Source: Actinomycetota bacterium
GTDB lineage: Bacteria; Actinomycetota; Thermoleophilia; Solirubrobacterales; Solirubrobacteraceae
Direction of reading: 5' to 3'
Assembly (NCBI GenBank): GCA_005788585.1
Contig: SYBY01000465.1
Span: 1 to 6,396, forward strand
Length of the DNA stretch: 6,396 nt
A program made the translations under genes and the position numbers. Below are positions 1-6,396 of the stretch, piece by piece. Numbering within the stretch: position 1 is the first letter of the stretch; every line of letters starts with the position of its first letter. The notes beneath the pieces were generated by a model. That model worked only from the letters and a program-made list of their open reading frames with translations, did not search any database and was not told the origin of the DNA.

Positions 1-85
1 CGTGGACGCGGAGCATGCCGCGCCACGCGCCAAGCTCAAGGTCCGAAAGCGCCTCATCCTGGGCAGGTCGTGCAGCAGTTGCCAT
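1..85 (-). CDS. MarR-family transcriptional regulator, N-terminal fragment (partial)
   Basis: The reverse strand reads from an ATG at 85 off the window edge, giving 28 residues that begin MATAARPAQDEALSDLELG and continue AWRGMLRVH. The segment with the AWRGMLRVH core resembles the first helix (dimerisation region) of actinobacterial MarR-family regulators; the winged helix lies outside the window. MarR proteins are cytoplasmic dimeric repressors, often released by phenolics, quinones or oxidants. The gene diverges from a ring-cleaving dioxygenase/esterase pair, the gene company kept by MhqR-type regulators, and the spacer holds two dyads suited to a MarR dimer. It is therefore probably the local, autoregulated repressor. 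No good Shine-Dalgarno precedes the ATG, and the likely promoter puts transcription start only a few bases upstream, so the mRNA may be nearly leaderless. The family call rests on a short segment and the context. Confidence 0.75.
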   Translation of the reverse strand, partial: MATAARPAQDEALSDLELGAWRGMLRVH

Positions 86-95
86 GCTGCATCCG

Positions 96-124
96 AGTGT
101 AGTCGGTTGTGATTGCACCGGCAA
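96..124 (-). promoter_or_regulatory. Putative promoter of the marR-type gene
   Basis: On the minus strand TTGCCG (124-119) and TACACT (101-96) are separated by 17 nt, a plausible sigma70-like pair. Transcription would start near 89-90, only about 4-5 nt before the ATG at 85. The -35 lies inside the dyad at 109-128, so a protein bound there would block this promoter. The assignment is by eye only. Confidence 0.45.
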
Positions 125-128
125 TCAC
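109..128. promoter_or_regulatory. Candidate MarR operator, upstream dyad
   Basis: This is a perfect inverted repeat, GTGATTGC-accg-GCAATCAC, with 8-bp arms and a 4-bp spacer. Its core TGATTG-N6-CAATCA has the same layout as the dyad at 135-152 (TAGTTG-N6-CAACTA), and their centres are exactly 25 bp apart. It overlaps the presumed -35 of the regulator gene and lies just upstream of the dioxygenase -10. The most economical reading is a second site for the same MarR dimer, giving autoregulation. A site for another dimeric regulator is possible. Confidence 0.6.
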
Positions 129-129
129 C

Positions 130-138
130 TGATATAGT
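130..138 (+). promoter_or_regulatory. Extended -10 promoter of the dioxygenase operon
   Basis: TGaTATAGT is an extended -10 element (TG, one base, then a hexamer matching TATAAT at 5 of 6). A weak -35 candidate, TTGTGA at 107-112, is 20 nt away, so the TG extension probably compensates. Transcription would start near 145, inside the dyad at 135-152, leaving a 5' leader of about 27 nt that contains the ribosome binding site. Confidence 0.5.
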
Positions 139-152
139 TGCATATACAACTA
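135..152. promoter_or_regulatory. Candidate MarR operator over the dioxygenase promoter
   Basis: TAGTTGCATATACAACTA is an 18-bp palindrome with 8 of 9 base pairs matched. It is an AT-rich island in very GC-rich DNA. Its length and TTG-N6-CAA form are typical of MarR-family operators. It overlaps the end of the -10 element (133-138) and the expected start of transcription, so occupancy should repress the dioxygenase-esterase operon. The divergent marR-type gene is the obvious source of the repressor. Confidence 0.7.
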
Positions 153-158
153 CTTGCC

Positions 159-165
159 GAGAGGA
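159..165 (+). promoter_or_regulatory. Ribosome binding site setting the dioxygenase start
   Basis: GAGAGGA ends 6 nt before the ATG at 172, good Shine-Dalgarno spacing. This favours ATG 172 over an in-frame TTG at 154, which has no SD and would lie at the edge of the operator. Confidence 0.75.
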
Positions 166-171
166 CGGGAC

Positions 172-1098
172 ATGGCTCTTGAGGGCCTGCATCACATCAC
201 CGCGATCACCGCCGACGCACCGCGCAACGTCGACTTCTACGCGCGCGTGCTGGGCCTCCGCCTGGTGAAGAAGACCGTCAACTTCGACGCCCCCGACGTC
301 TACCACCTCTACTTCGGCGACGAACGGGGTGCGCCCGGCAGCATCCTCACGTTCTTCGAGTTCCCCAACGCGGCTCGCGGTCGCCACGGCGACGGCATGC
401 CGTACCGGATCGAGTGGCGCGTGGACAGCGAGGACTCCCTGACCTTCTGGGCCGAGCGCCTGAAGGCCGAAGGCGTCGACGCGCGCTACGAGGGCGACCA
501 GCTGCGCTTCGACGACTTCGAGGGCCTCCAGCACGTCCTGCTCCCGAACCGGTCCCCCGACGCGCCGTTGCGCGCCACCGCGCACGACATCCCGGCCGAG
601 CACGCGCTCCAGGGCTTCAACGGGGTGCGCGCCTACGGCGACCCGGAGGCCAGCCGGCCGCTCATGCAGGCCCTCGGGCTGCACGAGACCAACCCCGGGA
701 CCTTCGAGGCCGCGGGCGTCGACCGGCGGGGCGCGCTGTCGTTCGACCCGGCACCCGATGCCCGCGGCATCCCCGGCGCGGGCACCATCCACCACATCGC
801 GTGGTTCGCGGCCGACGACGCCGAGCTGGACGCCTACCGCGCCACCCTCACCGACGCGGGCGCCCGGCCGACCCCGATCATCGACCGCCAGTACTTCCAC
901 TCCGTCTACTTCCGCATTCCCAGCGGCGTGCTGTTCGAGCTCGCCACGGGCGACATCGGCTTCGACGTCGACGAGCCGCTGGAGACGCTCGGCACCGCGC
1001 TGAAGCTGCCGCCGCAGCATGAGCGCCTGCGCGAGCAGCTCGAAGAGGTCCTGGTGCCGCTGCCCAACCCGCGCGACCCCAGCGAGGTCTCGTCGTGA
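172..1098 (+). CDS. Ring-cleaving dioxygenase, VOC family (MhqO/PcpA-like)
   Basis: A 308-residue protein with two tandem glyoxalase/VOC domains (about 1-130 and 150-275), the size of PcpA, LinE and MhqO proteins. These are cytoplasmic, iron-dependent extradiol-type enzymes that open the ring of (substituted) hydroquinones with O2. Likely metal ligands are visible: H8 in LHHIT, H208 in IHHIAWF and E256 in LFELATGD. Residues described around the PcpA active site also appear to be kept: H7, T10, H207, and an arginine and tyrosine at R239 and Y246. The R-to-Y (7) and Y-to-E (10) spacings equal those I recall for PcpA R259, Y266 and E276, so the enzyme should be active. ATG 172 is chosen for its Shine-Dalgarno. 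It is first in a two-gene operon with the esterase (GTGA overlap) and is probably repressed by the divergent MarR protein. The exact substrate cannot be read from sequence; quinone or hydroquinone detoxification is inferred. Confidence 0.88.
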   Translation: MALEGLHHITAITADAPRNVDFYARVLGLRLVKKTVNFDAPDVYHLYFGDERGAPGSILTFFEFPNAARGRHGDGMPYRIEWRVDSEDSLTFWAERLKAEGVDARYEGDQLRFDDFEGLQHVLLPNRSPDAPLRATAHDIPAEHALQGFNGVRAYGDPEASRPLMQALGLHETNPGTFEAAGVDRRGALSFDPAPDARGIPGAGTIHHIAWFAADDAELDAYRATLTDAGARPTPIIDRQYFHSVYFRIPSGVLFELATGDIGFDVDEPLETLGTALKLPPQHERLREQLEEVLVPLPNPRDPSEVSS

Positions 1099-1763
1099 CC
1101 ACCGAGCCCCTCCCCTACGTCGAGCGGCCCGCGGCCGGGACGCCCGAGGGCGCCTTCATCCTCCTGCACGGGCGGGGCGCCGACGAGCGTGACCTCCAGC
1201 CCGTCCTCGAGGCGCTCGACCCGGAGCGACGGCTGCTCGGCCTGACCGTCGGCGGGCCACTGTTCCTCCCGCCGGGCGGCCGGCACTGGTACGTGGTCCC
1301 GCGGGTCGGCTACCCCGATCCGGCGACGTTCACCGCCACGTACGCCCAGCTGACGGCGTTCCTGGACGGCTGGCTGGCCGAGCACGGCATCGACTGGTCG
1401 CGCACGGTGATCGGCGGCTTCTCCCAGGGGACCGTCATGTCGTACGCGGTGGGACTCGGGCCGGGCCGCCCATCCCCCGCCGGCATCCTCGCCATGAGCG
1501 GGTTCATCCCGATCGTCGAGGGCTGGCACCCGGACCTCGAAGGACGGGCGGGTCTGCCGGTGACGATCGTGCACGGGCGGCGCGACCCGATCATGGAGAT
1601 CGGCTTCGCCCGGCGCGCGAAGGAGACACTCGAGGCGGGCGGGCTGGACGTCACCTACCACGAGACCGACGCCGCCCACCACGTCGAGCCGCGGCTCATT
1701 CCCGAGCTGCAGCACTGGGTCGCCGACCGGGTGCCGAGCCTCAGCCCGGACGCGCCAGGCTGA
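1095..1763 (+). CDS. Alpha/beta hydrolase, phospholipase/carboxylesterase family (MhqD-like)
   Basis: A 222-residue single-domain serine hydrolase without signal peptide or membrane helix. It shows the oxyanion segment ILLHGRGADERD near residue 22, the nucleophile elbow GGFSQGT with S110, the acid in HGRRDP (D164) and the histidine in AAHHVEP (H195 by alignment with the usual G-H-x-V pattern; H196 is adjacent). Length and motifs fit the phospholipase/carboxylesterase family (PF02230), which contains B. subtilis MhqD and bacterial carboxylesterases. The start is GTG at 1095, overlapping the dioxygenase stop in a GTGA, with GAGG at 1084-1087 placed 7 nt upstream, so translational coupling is likely. 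Pairing with the ring-cleaving dioxygenase suggests action on esters or ring-cleavage products in quinone detoxification. That role is inferred from the Mhq regulon; no substrate is shown. Its last 23 nt overlap the end of the opposite-strand tetR gene. Confidence 0.87.
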   Translation: MTTEPLPYVERPAAGTPEGAFILLHGRGADERDLQPVLEALDPERRLLGLTVGGPLFLPPGGRHWYVVPRVGYPDPATFTATYAQLTAFLDGWLAEHGIDWSRTVIGGFSQGTVMSYAVGLGPGRPSPAGILAMSGFIPIVEGWHPDLEGRAGLPVTIVHGRRDPIMEIGFARRAKETLEAGGLDVTYHETDAAHHVEPRLIPELQHWVADRVPSLSPDAPG

Positions 1764-2295
1764 GCAGCCGCGCGGCGAGCGCGTCGCAGACCTGACGCGC
1801 CTCGTCGTCTGGCACGTCGTGGGTGATGAGGCCCTCGACGGTGAAGGACGCGATCGTCGACTCCACCGCCAGGACGCTCGGGTCCACGGACCCGGGAAGC
1901 TGGTGGGCGATGATCGCGTCGATCGTCGCGTGCAGCCGCTCGTGCCAGGCGGCGATGGCCGGCGAGACGCGCACGCGCGCGTGGACGGTCGCGACGAGAC
2001 CGCGAACCCGCCGCAGCCGTCCGACGAGCCAGAAGGCCTGCTCGGCCAGCGAGGCCCCTTCGACCTCGGCGTACGCCGCGAGATCCTCGGCGAAGAGCTC
2101 ATCGAGCACGGCGATGAAGAGCGCGTCCTTGTCCTCGAAGTACCAGTAGATCGTGTTCGACGCGACGGACGCCCCCTTGGCCACGCGGCTCACCGAGGTC
2201 GCCTCGTAGCCCTCCTCGAGGAACAGCTCTCGGGCCACAGCCACGAGTTCGGCGCGCTTTTCGGCCCTGGGCTGGGGGCGGCGGTTCCGAGGCAT
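1741..2295 (-). CDS. TetR/AcrR-family transcriptional regulator
   Basis: A 184-residue protein of usual TetR size. The N-terminal DNA-binding domain is clear: the first helix around ELVAVARELFLEEGYEATS (16-34), then the helix-turn-helix SVSRVAKGASVASNTIYWYF (about 34-53), ending in the family signature YWYFEDKDALF. Residues from about 70 onward are a mostly helical ligand/dimer domain with no recognisable specificity. The ATG at 2295 is the only good in-frame start; reading further upstream gives no family sequence. No Shine-Dalgarno is evident, and a perfect dyad begins 8 bp upstream of the start, so an autoregulated, possibly leaderless transcript is plausible. It diverges from an alpha/beta hydrolase gene whose -35 lies inside that dyad, so it probably represses that gene and itself. 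The inducer is unknown. It converges with the MhqD-like gene, overlapping by 23 nt. Confidence 0.93.
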   Translation of the reverse strand: MPRNRRPQPRAEKRAELVAVARELFLEEGYEATSVSRVAKGASVASNTIYWYFEDKDALFIAVLDELFAEDLAAYAEVEGASLAEQAFWLVGRLRRVRGLVATVHARVRVSPAIAAWHERLHATIDAIIAHQLPGSVDPSVLAVESTIASFTVEGLITHDVPDDEARQVCDALAARLLSLARPG

Positions 2296-2302
2296 GCCGA
2301 GA

Positions 2303-2325
2303 CATCTTGACAGGCGGTCAAGATG
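2303..2325. promoter_or_regulatory. TetR-family operator dyad
   Basis: CATCTTGAC-aggcg-GTCAAGATG has perfect 9-bp arms around a 5-bp spacer, 23 bp in all, typical of TetR-family sites. It lies in the 78-bp spacer between tetR and the divergent hydrolase, contains the hydrolase -35 (TTGACA, 2307-2312) and begins 8 bp from the tetR start codon. Binding should block both genes. Confidence 0.8.
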
Positions 2326-2334
2326 ATCTAGGCT
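2307..2334 (+). promoter_or_regulatory. Promoter of the TetR-linked hydrolase
   Basis: A consensus -35 TTGACA (2307-2312) is followed after 16 nt by TAGGCT (2329-2334), which keeps the key TA...T bases of a -10. Start of transcription near 2341 would give a leader of about 33 nt before GTG 2374. The -35 lies within the left half and spacer of the operator dyad. Confidence 0.6.
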
Positions 2335-2363
2335 GCGTTCTTGATCGACGTTCCAGAACGACC

Positions 2364-2369
2364 GAGGAG
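2364..2369 (+). promoter_or_regulatory. Ribosome binding site setting the start of the second hydrolase
   Basis: GAGGAG ends 4 nt before GTG 2374; its GAGG core ends 6 nt before. An in-frame TTG at 2341 has no SD and would coincide with the expected transcription start, so GTG 2374 is preferred. Confidence 0.65.
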
Positions 2370-2373
2370 CCCC

Positions 2374-3291
2374 GTGCCGACCCCAACGATCGCGCCGCCG
2401 CGTCACGACGTCCGCTTCGCTTCGCACGGCAGCGCGTGCGCCGCGTGGCTCTACCCCGCCCCCGTGCGCCCGGCCCCGATCATCGTCATGGCCCACGGTC
2501 TCGGCGGCGTCAAGACCATGCGGCTCGCGGCGTTCGCCGAGCGCTTCCGGGCGGCGGGGTACGCCTGCCTCGTCTTCGACTATCGCCACTTCGGAGACAG
2601 TGAAGGCGAGCCGCGAGAACTGCTCAGCGTCCCGCGCCAGCTCGAGGACTGGGAGGCCGCCGTCGCGTACGCACGCACGATCGACGGCGTCGACCCCGAT
2701 CGCGTCATCCTGTGGGGAACCTCGTTCGCCGGCGGCCACGTCATCACCACCGCCGCGCGGGACGCCCGGATCGCCGCCGCCGTCGTCCAGGGCCCGTTCA
2801 CCGACGGCATCGCGTCGGCCCTCGCCCTCGACCCGCGGGCGAGCCTGCGCATGGCGCCGCGCGTCCTGCGAGACCTGGCCGCCGCGGCCCGCGGCCGCCC
2901 ACCCGTCCGGGTTCCGGCCTACGGCATCCCGGGCACGGGAGCACTGATGACCGCACCGGACGCCTACGCGGGGCTGCTGCGCCTGACCGAGGCCTCGGAC
3001 CTCGAGGAGGCCCCGCCTCGAGACGTCCCCGCTCGGATTGCCCTGGGCATCCCGCGGTACCGGCCGGGGCGGCACACGAAGAACATCCGCTGTCCCATCC
3101 TCTTCTGCGTCTGCGACAACGACACGGTGGCCCCCGCCAAGGCGACGCTGCGCTACGCGGCACAGGCCCCGCGCGGTGAGGTCCGCCGCTACGCCCACGG
3201 CCACTTCGACATCTACATCGGCGACGCTTTCGAGGAGGTCGTCGCCGACCAGCTCGCCTTCCTGCAGTCGAAGGTCCCGGTGACGGGCTAG
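2374..3291 (+). CDS. Alpha/beta hydrolase, TetR-linked, substrate unknown
   Basis: A 305-residue cytoplasmic serine hydrolase of the larger dienelactone-hydrolase/S15-like type. Visible elements are the oxyanion HG in VMAHGLGGVK (41-42), the conserved FDYRHFGDSEGEPRE block (69-83), the nucleophile elbow LWGTSFAGGH with S117, the probable acid D250 in CDNDTVAP, and H277 in AHGHFD. The triad looks complete. Residues about 135-235 form an insertion between the nucleophile and the acid that would make a cap over the active site and set specificity. There is no signal peptide. The protein is unrelated in detail to the esterase at 1095-1763, which is shorter and has a different elbow. It is expressed alone from its own promoter under a TetR-type operator, suggesting induction by its substrate or a related compound. 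Its TAG stop shares CTAG with the stop of the opposite-strand membrane-protein gene. A fine function cannot be assigned. Confidence 0.88.
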   Translation: MPTPTIAPPRHDVRFASHGSACAAWLYPAPVRPAPIIVMAHGLGGVKTMRLAAFAERFRAAGYACLVFDYRHFGDSEGEPRELLSVPRQLEDWEAAVAYARTIDGVDPDRVILWGTSFAGGHVITTAARDARIAAAVVQGPFTDGIASALALDPRASLRMAPRVLRDLAAAARGRPPVRVPAYGIPGTGALMTAPDAYAGLLRLTEASDLEEAPPRDVPARIALGIPRYRPGRHTKNIRCPILFCVCDNDTVAPAKATLRYAAQAPRGEVRRYAHGHFDIYIGDAFEEVVADQLAFLQSKVPVTG

Positions 3292-4001
3292 GGAACTGCC
3301 GCCGGGTCCTCGACCTGCGGCTCGGCGGTCTGCGTCGGCGGCGTCGTCTGCGTCGTCGCCGTCGAGGGCGCCGTCTCCACCTCCGGTTCCGCGGGCACGG
3401 TCACGGTGCGTTCGCGCTGCACCGTCACGGTCTCGCTCGTGATCGTCTGCTGCTGCTCGGTCACGACCGTGGTGGTCTGGGCCCCCTCGGTCGTGACCGT
3501 GGTTGCGGGCGTCGCGCGGCGGTCGGGCACCAGCCGTCCCTCTCCGCCCGCCAGGCGATCGACCCCCACGTAGACGCCGATCCCGATGACGAACGCCGCC
3601 AGGCCCGTGAGCGCGACGAGCCGCCACTCGCGCGGGCCCAGTCGCGGCTCGGGTCGCGCGCGATACACCCGCATCGGCGGCTCGACGGGCACCTGCTCGA
3701 CGAGCGGCGCCTCGTCAGGACCGGGGATCGACGCGGGGACGTCGCCGGGCAGGGTCTTCGCTGTCGCCCTGCCATTCCCGGACGCGACGATCTCCGGCAG
3801 CTTCGTGGCCGGCTTGCGCAGGAGTTCCGTGACGATCGCGACGATCACGGGGGTGACGGCGGCGCCGATCAGCGTGCCGGCGCCCCAGACGCGGGAGACG
3901 ACGAACGCCGCAGCCGCGGAGGCCGCTGAGGCGATGATGAGGGTGGTGACGGAGATGCCCCCGCCGTGGTGGCGATCCGGGTGCGACACCCGGCCGATCA
4001 T
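3288..4001 (-). CDS. Three-helix membrane protein with Thr/Val-rich tail, unknown function
   Basis: A 237-residue protein I do not recognise as a named family. Two N-terminal hydrophobic helices (about 18-36 and 40-58), separated only by a short turn around SRVWGAG, are followed by a basic LLRKP end. Next come a Pro-rich, mostly polar linker (64-125) and a third helix (127-147). The tail (148-237) is rich in Thr, Val, Glu, Gln and Pro, with 23 Thr among residues 164-225 and repeats such as TTVTTE/TTVVTE and TVTVQRERTVTV. The positive residues after helix 2 suggest an inside linker and an outside tail. ATG 4001 lies 11 nt after the gpmI stop with no clear Shine-Dalgarno; GTG at 3989 is an alternative. 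It is last in the pgk-tpiA-gpmI operon and probably translated by reinitiation. The open frame, the membrane pattern and the tight spacing support a real gene; its job, and any link to glycolysis, is unknown. Confidence 0.8.
   Translation of the reverse strand: MIGRVSHPDRHHGGGISVTTLIIASAASAAAAFVVSRVWGAGTLIGAAVTPVIVAIVTELLRKPATKLPEIVASGNGRATAKTLPGDVPASIPGPDEAPLVEQVPVEPPMRVYRARPEPRLGPREWRLVALTGLAAFVIGIGVYVGVDRLAGGEGRLVPDRRATPATTVTTEGAQTTTVVTEQQQTITSETVTVQRERTVTVPAEPEVETAPSTATTQTTPPTQTAEPQVEDPAAVP
3458..3499. repeat. Paired 12-bp repeats inside the membrane-protein tail
   Basis: CGGTCACGACCG (3458-3469) and CGGTCGTGACCG (3488-3499) are exact reverse complements, 30 bp apart, and each has CGGTC/GACCG arms of its own. 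They sit in the codons for the repeated TTVTTE and TTVVTE segments, so they most likely reflect protein repeats. As RNA they could form a 12-bp stem with an 18-nt loop. Confidence 0.5.
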
Positions 4002-4012
4002 AGGAACCCGCG

Positions 4013-5530
<1,518 letters not shown>

Positions 5531-5535
5531 CCGAG

Positions 5536-5540
5536 CCTCA
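5536..5540 (-). promoter_or_regulatory. gpmI ribosome binding site containing the tpiA stop codon
   Basis: On the minus strand TGAGG contains the tpiA TGA (5540-5538) and a GAGG Shine-Dalgarno core, 5 nt before the gpmI ATG. A ribosome finishing tpiA therefore sits on the gpmI binding site, which favours coupled translation. Confidence 0.7.
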
Positions 5541-6302
5541 GGGCGAGGATGTCACTGCGTCGATGATCTCGCTGAAGCCGGCCGGGTCGAGCGACGCGCC
5601 GCCCACGAGGGCGCCGTCGATGTCCGCCTGGCCCATGAGCTCTGCGGCGTTGGAGCCCTTCACCGAGCCGCCGTACAGCACGCGGACGACCTCGGCCGCC
5701 TCCGGCGCCTTGTCCCCCACGAGCGCGCGGACGAAGGAGCAGGCCTCCTGCGCGATCTCCGGCGTCGCGGTCTTGCCCGTCCCGATCGCCCAGATCGGCT
5801 CGTACGCGATGGTCACCTCGGCGACCTGCGCCGGGGTCAGATCGTGGAGGCCCTCCTGGACCTGGTGGCGCAGCTTGCGCTCGGTGTCCCCGGCCTCGCG
5901 CTCCTCCTCCGTCTCGCCGACGCAGAGGATCGGCTTCAGGCCGGCCGCCAGCGCCGCGGGGAGCTTCTTCGCGAGCGCCTTGTCGGTCTCGCCGAAGAAC
6001 TGGCGGCGCTCGGAGTGGCCGAGCACGACGCCGTGGACGTCGATCTCGGTGAGCATCGGGGCCGACACCTCGCCGGTGAACGCGCCCGAGTCGGCCTCGT
6101 GCATGTTCTGGGCGAAGACCTCGACCCGCGACCCGCGCGTGGAATCGACGCACGCCTGGAGCGCCGTGAACGGAACGCAGATCGCCACGTCGACGCCGTC
6201 GGCGGCGTAGACCTTCGGCAGCAGCCCGGAGATGAACTCCTCGGCCTCCTGGACCGTCTTGTGCATCTTCCAGTTGCCCGCGATGAACGGAGTCCGGCTC
6301 AT
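5538..6302 (-). CDS. tpiA: Triosephosphate isomerase
   Basis: Interconverts dihydroxyacetone phosphate and glyceraldehyde 3-phosphate in glycolysis, in the cytoplasm, as a (beta/alpha)8 barrel dimer. The 254 residues are the normal length. Catalytic residues are in place: N10 and K12 in AGNWKMH, H96 in LGHSERR, and E168 in [12 protein letters not shown], whose last part is flexible loop 6 (169-177). The phosphate-binding GGSVK (211-215) and GALVGGASL (230-238) segments are intact. The start is the ATG at 6302, overlapping the pgk TGA in an ATGA, with GGAGG (6314-6310) 7 nt upstream. It is the second gene visible in the minus-strand glycolytic operon, followed 7 nt later by gpmI. In many actinobacteria secG follows tpiA; here gpmI does. 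Confidence 0.98.
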   Translation of the reverse strand: MSRTPFIAGNWKMHKTVQEAEEFISGLLPKVYAADGVDVAICVPFTALQACVDSTRGSRVEVFAQNMHEADSGAFTGEVSAPMLTEIDVHGVVLGHSERRQFFGETDKALAKKLPAALAAGLKPILCVGETEEEREAGDTERKLRHQVQEGLHDLTPAQVAEVTIAYEPIWAIGTGKTATPEIAQEACSFVRALVGDKAPEAAEVVRVLYGGSVKGSNAAELMGQADIDGALVGGASLDPAGFSEIIDAVTSSP

Positions 6303-6396
6303 GTCAGTGCCTCCACGCCGGGAAGCTTCCGGCCTTCGATCAGCTCGAGCGAGGCGCCGCCGCCCGTCGAGACATGGGTCACACGGTCTTCGAGCC
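6299..6396 (-). CDS. pgk: Phosphoglycerate kinase, C-terminal end (partial)
   Basis: The reverse strand enters the window in frame and encodes 31 residues, [20 protein letters not shown] followed by [11 protein letters not shown], then TGA at 6301-6299. The [14 protein letters not shown] segment, with the Gly-rich loop near the nucleotide site, and the L-PGV-AL ending are diagnostic of the phosphoglycerate kinase C-terminus (1,3-bisphosphoglycerate + ADP to 3-phosphoglycerate + ATP). The stop overlaps the tpiA start by 4 nt (ATGA), showing a pgk-tpiA operon. Most of the gene, and any gap gene upstream, lies outside the window. Confidence 0.95.
   Translation of the reverse strand, partial: LEDRVTHVSTGGGASLELIEGRKLPGVEALT
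6310..6314 (-). promoter_or_regulatory. tpiA ribosome binding site within the pgk end
   Basis: GGAGG on the minus strand, 7 nt before the tpiA ATG and inside the last pgk codons, supports the ATG at 6302 as the start. Confidence 0.75.

Noticed and set aside
154..171. N-terminal extension of the dioxygenase from TTG 154 (six extra residues)
   Set aside because: There is no Shine-Dalgarno before it, and it would begin at the operator edge; ATG 172 has GAGAGGA at good spacing.
906..2102. 398-codon minus-strand open frame
   Set aside because: It is antisense to the dioxygenase and esterase and shares the tetR region in another frame; composition is Arg/Ser/Pro-rich with no recognisable domain.
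3395..3500. Possible terminator from hairpins near the end of the membrane-protein gene
   Set aside because: The stems lie within coding repeats about 110-210 nt before the stop, and no T-tract follows on either strand.
2296..3627. Long upstream extension of the tetR frame, antisense to the hydrolase
   Set aside because: It is an open frame caused by high GC. It has low-complexity Arg/Gly/Ala sequence, covers a clear gene and operator, and the TetR family sequence begins at ATG 2295.

Overview
The window is a dense, high-GC bacterial chromosomal segment. It holds six complete genes and two genes cut by the window edges. All of it is coding except two short divergent spacers (86-171 and 2296-2373). 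High GC, the codon usage and a pgk-tpiA-gpmI cluster point to an actinobacterium. Use of the cofactor-independent phosphoglycerate mutase, rather than GpmA as in Streptomyces or Mycobacterium, fits a deep lineage such as Thermoleophilia/Solirubrobacterales. That placement is inference.

Region 1 (1-1763) is a quinone/hydroquinone-response module of the Mhq type. A MarR-family regulator (partial, minus strand) diverges from a ring-cleaving VOC-family dioxygenase, which overlaps an esterase/phospholipase-like alpha/beta hydrolase by 4 nt. The same three families make up part of the Bacillus subtilis MhqR regulon (MhqR, MhqO/E, MhqD). The 86-bp divergent spacer carries two dyads with the same architecture, TRRTTG-N6-CAAYYA, centred exactly 25 bp apart. 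One covers the extended -10/start region of the dioxygenase promoter. The other covers the presumed -35 of the regulator promoter.

Region 2 (1741-3291) is a second regulator/hydrolase pair. A TetR-family repressor (minus) diverges from a different alpha/beta hydrolase (plus). A perfect 9-5-9 dyad between them contains the hydrolase's consensus -35 TTGACA. The TetR gene overlaps the tail of the upstream esterase by 23 nt on the opposite strand.

Region 3 (3288-6396) is a minus-strand glycolytic operon: pgk (C-terminal end), tpiA, gpmI, and then a three-helix membrane protein of unknown function with a Thr/Val-rich tail. All are tightly spaced or overlapping. The membrane-protein gene and the region 2 hydrolase converge and share one CTAG, each using it as a TAG stop.

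No RNA gene, mobile element, CRISPR array or convincing intrinsic terminator was seen. The enzymes belong to known families. The least explained items are the paired MarR-type operators, the regulated orphan hydrolase, and the membrane protein attached to the glycolytic operon.
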